Source: Treponema sp.
Lineage (GTDB): Bacteria; Spirochaetota; Spirochaetia; Treponematales; Breznakiellaceae
Direction of reading: 5' to 3'
Assembly: GCA_031258265.1 (NCBI GenBank)
Contig: JAIRNB010000104.1
Span: forward strand, 1 to 5,164
DNA: 5,164 nucleotides
A program made the position numbers and the translations under genes. Under the pieces are notes generated by a model. That model was not told the DNA's origin. It worked only from the letters and a program-made list of their open reading frames with translations, and made no database searches. Below, one piece after another: positions 3,926 to 5,164 of the stretch; within the stretch, counting starts at the first letter, position 1; every line of letters begins with the position of its first letter.

Positions 3926-5117
3926 TACCTACAGCCGCGCCGAAGTGATAGAAAAACTTTTCGCCCTTTGGACGCCCCGGCGGGAAACGGAAACCCTTCC
4001 CCTGGAGCAAAGCCACGGACGGATCTGCGGGGCGGATCTGCGCTCCCGCCTTAGCCTGCCGGAGCTTCGTTCTTCCGGCGGGGACGGCATAGCGGTCCGG
4101 AGCGCCGATTTCGCCGGTCCCTTTCCCGATACCTCCACATGGCGGGAGGGGTTTAACTATATCCGTGCGGATACCGGGGATGACTTTGACGACCGCTTTG
4201 ACGCGGTGATCATGATCGAAGCCCTTACCTTTAATGAAGACGGGGGCTTTTCCCTGCCCCCCGGTTTTAATGTCCTACCCGGCATGAATGTCCGGGGCAG
4301 GGGGGATTTGGTTATGGAAGGGGACCTGCTGCTCAAGCGGGGGCTTCCTATCCGGGCCTGTGATATGGGGGCCCTTGCCATGGGGGGCATTACGGAAGTT
4401 CCGGTGCTGCGAAAGCCGGTGACTGCGTTTATCCCCACGGGGAACGAACTGGTCCCCCCCGGGGCAATTCCCAAACGGGGACAGAACATCGATTCCAACA
4501 GTGTTATGATCCGGCATCTGCTTTTGGAAATGGGGGCGGAACCGCTGATCTTTCCCATTGTCAGGGATGAAGCGGGGATCATAAGGGGCGTCCTGGAAGA
4601 AGCTCTGGAAAGGGCGGATCTGGTACTTGTCAACGGGGGTTCCTCGAAGGGGGCGGAGGACCACAATGCCCGCCTTCTTGCGGAAATGGGACAGGTTCTC
4701 TCCCACGGCGTCAATTCCGCCCCCGGCAGGCCGCTATGCGTTGCCCTGATCGGCGGTAAGCCGGTAATAAACCTGCCCGGCCCCATGCTTGCCACCTATT
4801 TTGGGGCCGACTGGTGTATCCGGGGGATCATCTGCCGCGCCCTGGGAATCCCCGTGCCGCAGCGTCCAAAGGTTAAGGCGGTTTTGAAGGGTGAAGGGGG
4901 ACCCCGGAAACTGCCGGAGGGTTTTGAGCTTTTTTGCCGGGTGGCGCTGGAACGGACCGGCTCTGGCTATGAGGCTTCCCTGGCGCTTCCCGGTAAAACC
5001 GGCGGGGAACGAATCGCGGGTTTTAGCTCCGCCCAGTGTATCCTGAAGGGTCCAAATCCCCCCGCCGGCGGCGGGGAAATAGAAGTGGAACTAAGCCGGG
5101 GCGCCGAATTCATATAA
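3915..5117 (+). CDS. MoeA-family molybdopterin molybdotransferase-like protein
   Basis: This is a 400-residue protein, the usual MoeA length. MoeA inserts molybdenum into adenylylated molybdopterin in the cytoplasm. Family landmarks in order: GGDGIAVRSADF (55-66, the DGYAV region), NVRGRGDLVMEGD (125-137), TGNELVPPG (175-183), GQNIDSNSVM (189-198), VRDE (216-219), NGGSSKGAEDH (240-250), HGVNSAPGRP (264-273) and GGKPVINLPGP (280-290). A C-terminal domain IV follows (about 310-400). Acidic positions matching known MoeA active-site residues appear kept: D57, D131, E178, D218 and D249. Several motifs differ from ordinary MoeA: GGSSKG for GGVSVG, APGR for KPGK, and PGPMLAT for PGNPVSA. It may therefore be a paralogue dedicated to a molybdenum hydroxylase rather than the housekeeping enzyme, so no symbol is given. 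Its coupling to xdhC supports that. It ends just before the right edge with no clear terminator. Confidence 0.88.
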   Translation: MEFDTYSRAEVIEKLFALWTPRRETETLPLEQSHGRICGADLRSRLSLPELRSSGGDGIAVRSADFAGPFPDTSTWREGFNYIRADTGDDFDDRFDAVIMIEALTFNEDGGFSLPPGFNVLPGMNVRGRGDLVMEGDLLLKRGLPIRACDMGALAMGGITEVPVLRKPVTAFIPTGNELVPPGAIPKRGQNIDSNSVMIRHLLLEMGAEPLIFPIVRDEAGIIRGVLEEALERADLVLVNGGSSKGAEDHNARLLAEMGQVLSHGVNSAPGRPLCVALIGGKPVINLPGPMLATYFGADWCIRGIICRALGIPVPQRPKVKAVLKGEGGPRKLPEGFELFCRVALERTGSGYEASLALPGKTGGERIAGFSSAQCILKGPNPPAGGGEIEVELSRGAEFI

Positions 5118-5164
5118 GGCTTTGTTTTATAATAAGCCGAAGGTTGAATTAATTTTGGGCGCAC

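Noticed and set aside
4157..4795. Long minus-strand open frames under the moeA-like gene and, similarly, under xdhC (3193-3579).
   Set aside because: These are antisense shadows of GC-rich genes. Their translations are Ser/Pro/Arg-rich with no family motif, while the plus-strand genes show clear homology.
5118..5138. Hairpin GGCTT/AAGCC and a perfect TATAAT (5128-5133) just after the moeA-like gene.
   Set aside because: No T-run follows the 5-bp stem, so it is not a convincing terminator. No -35 box lies at a proper distance from TATAAT, so a promoter is not supported either.

Overview
This window looks like a spirochaete chromosome, most likely a Treponema of the termite-gut type. That is inferred from the XRE-type regulator, the loose lipobox of a small lipoprotein, and the contrast between an AT-rich accessory left part and a GC-rich right part. 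No rRNA or other firm taxonomic marker is present, so the assignment is tentative.

Left region (1-1041, minus strand): two related IS630-family insertion sequences, one nested in the other. The outer copy (about 118-1041) carries a decayed transposase. It has an out-of-frame start, a frameshift at a run of seven A, a catalytic Asp changed to Gly, and a C-terminus cut off in the Ser-Pro-Asp-Leu motif. The cut falls at a TA (117-118) followed by the terminal repeat of a second IS630 copy. Only the first 20 codons of that second transposase (1-61, minus) lie inside the window.

Middle region (1042-2298, minus strand): a rho-independent terminator (1061-1094) ends a gene for a small secreted protein (1182-1484). 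Upstream of it lies a gene for a small lipoprotein (1659-2015). Neither has an assignable function. The 283-base gap between the lipoprotein gene and the divergent regulator gene holds a possible promoter and a clear 11-bp inverted repeat (2114-2143) that may be an operator.

Regulator and spacer (2299-2905, plus strand): an XRE-family DNA-binding protein gene is followed by a GC-rich, hairpin-dense stretch (about 2641-2890) with no confident gene. It could be structured RNA or degenerate coding sequence.

Right region (2906-5117, plus strand): two translationally coupled genes for molybdenum-enzyme maturation. The first is an XdhC/CoxI-family protein; the second is a divergent MoeA-family molybdopterin protein that overlaps it by 11 bases. 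Together they suggest the start of a molybdenum hydroxylase (xanthine dehydrogenase-type) maturation operon that probably continues to the right.
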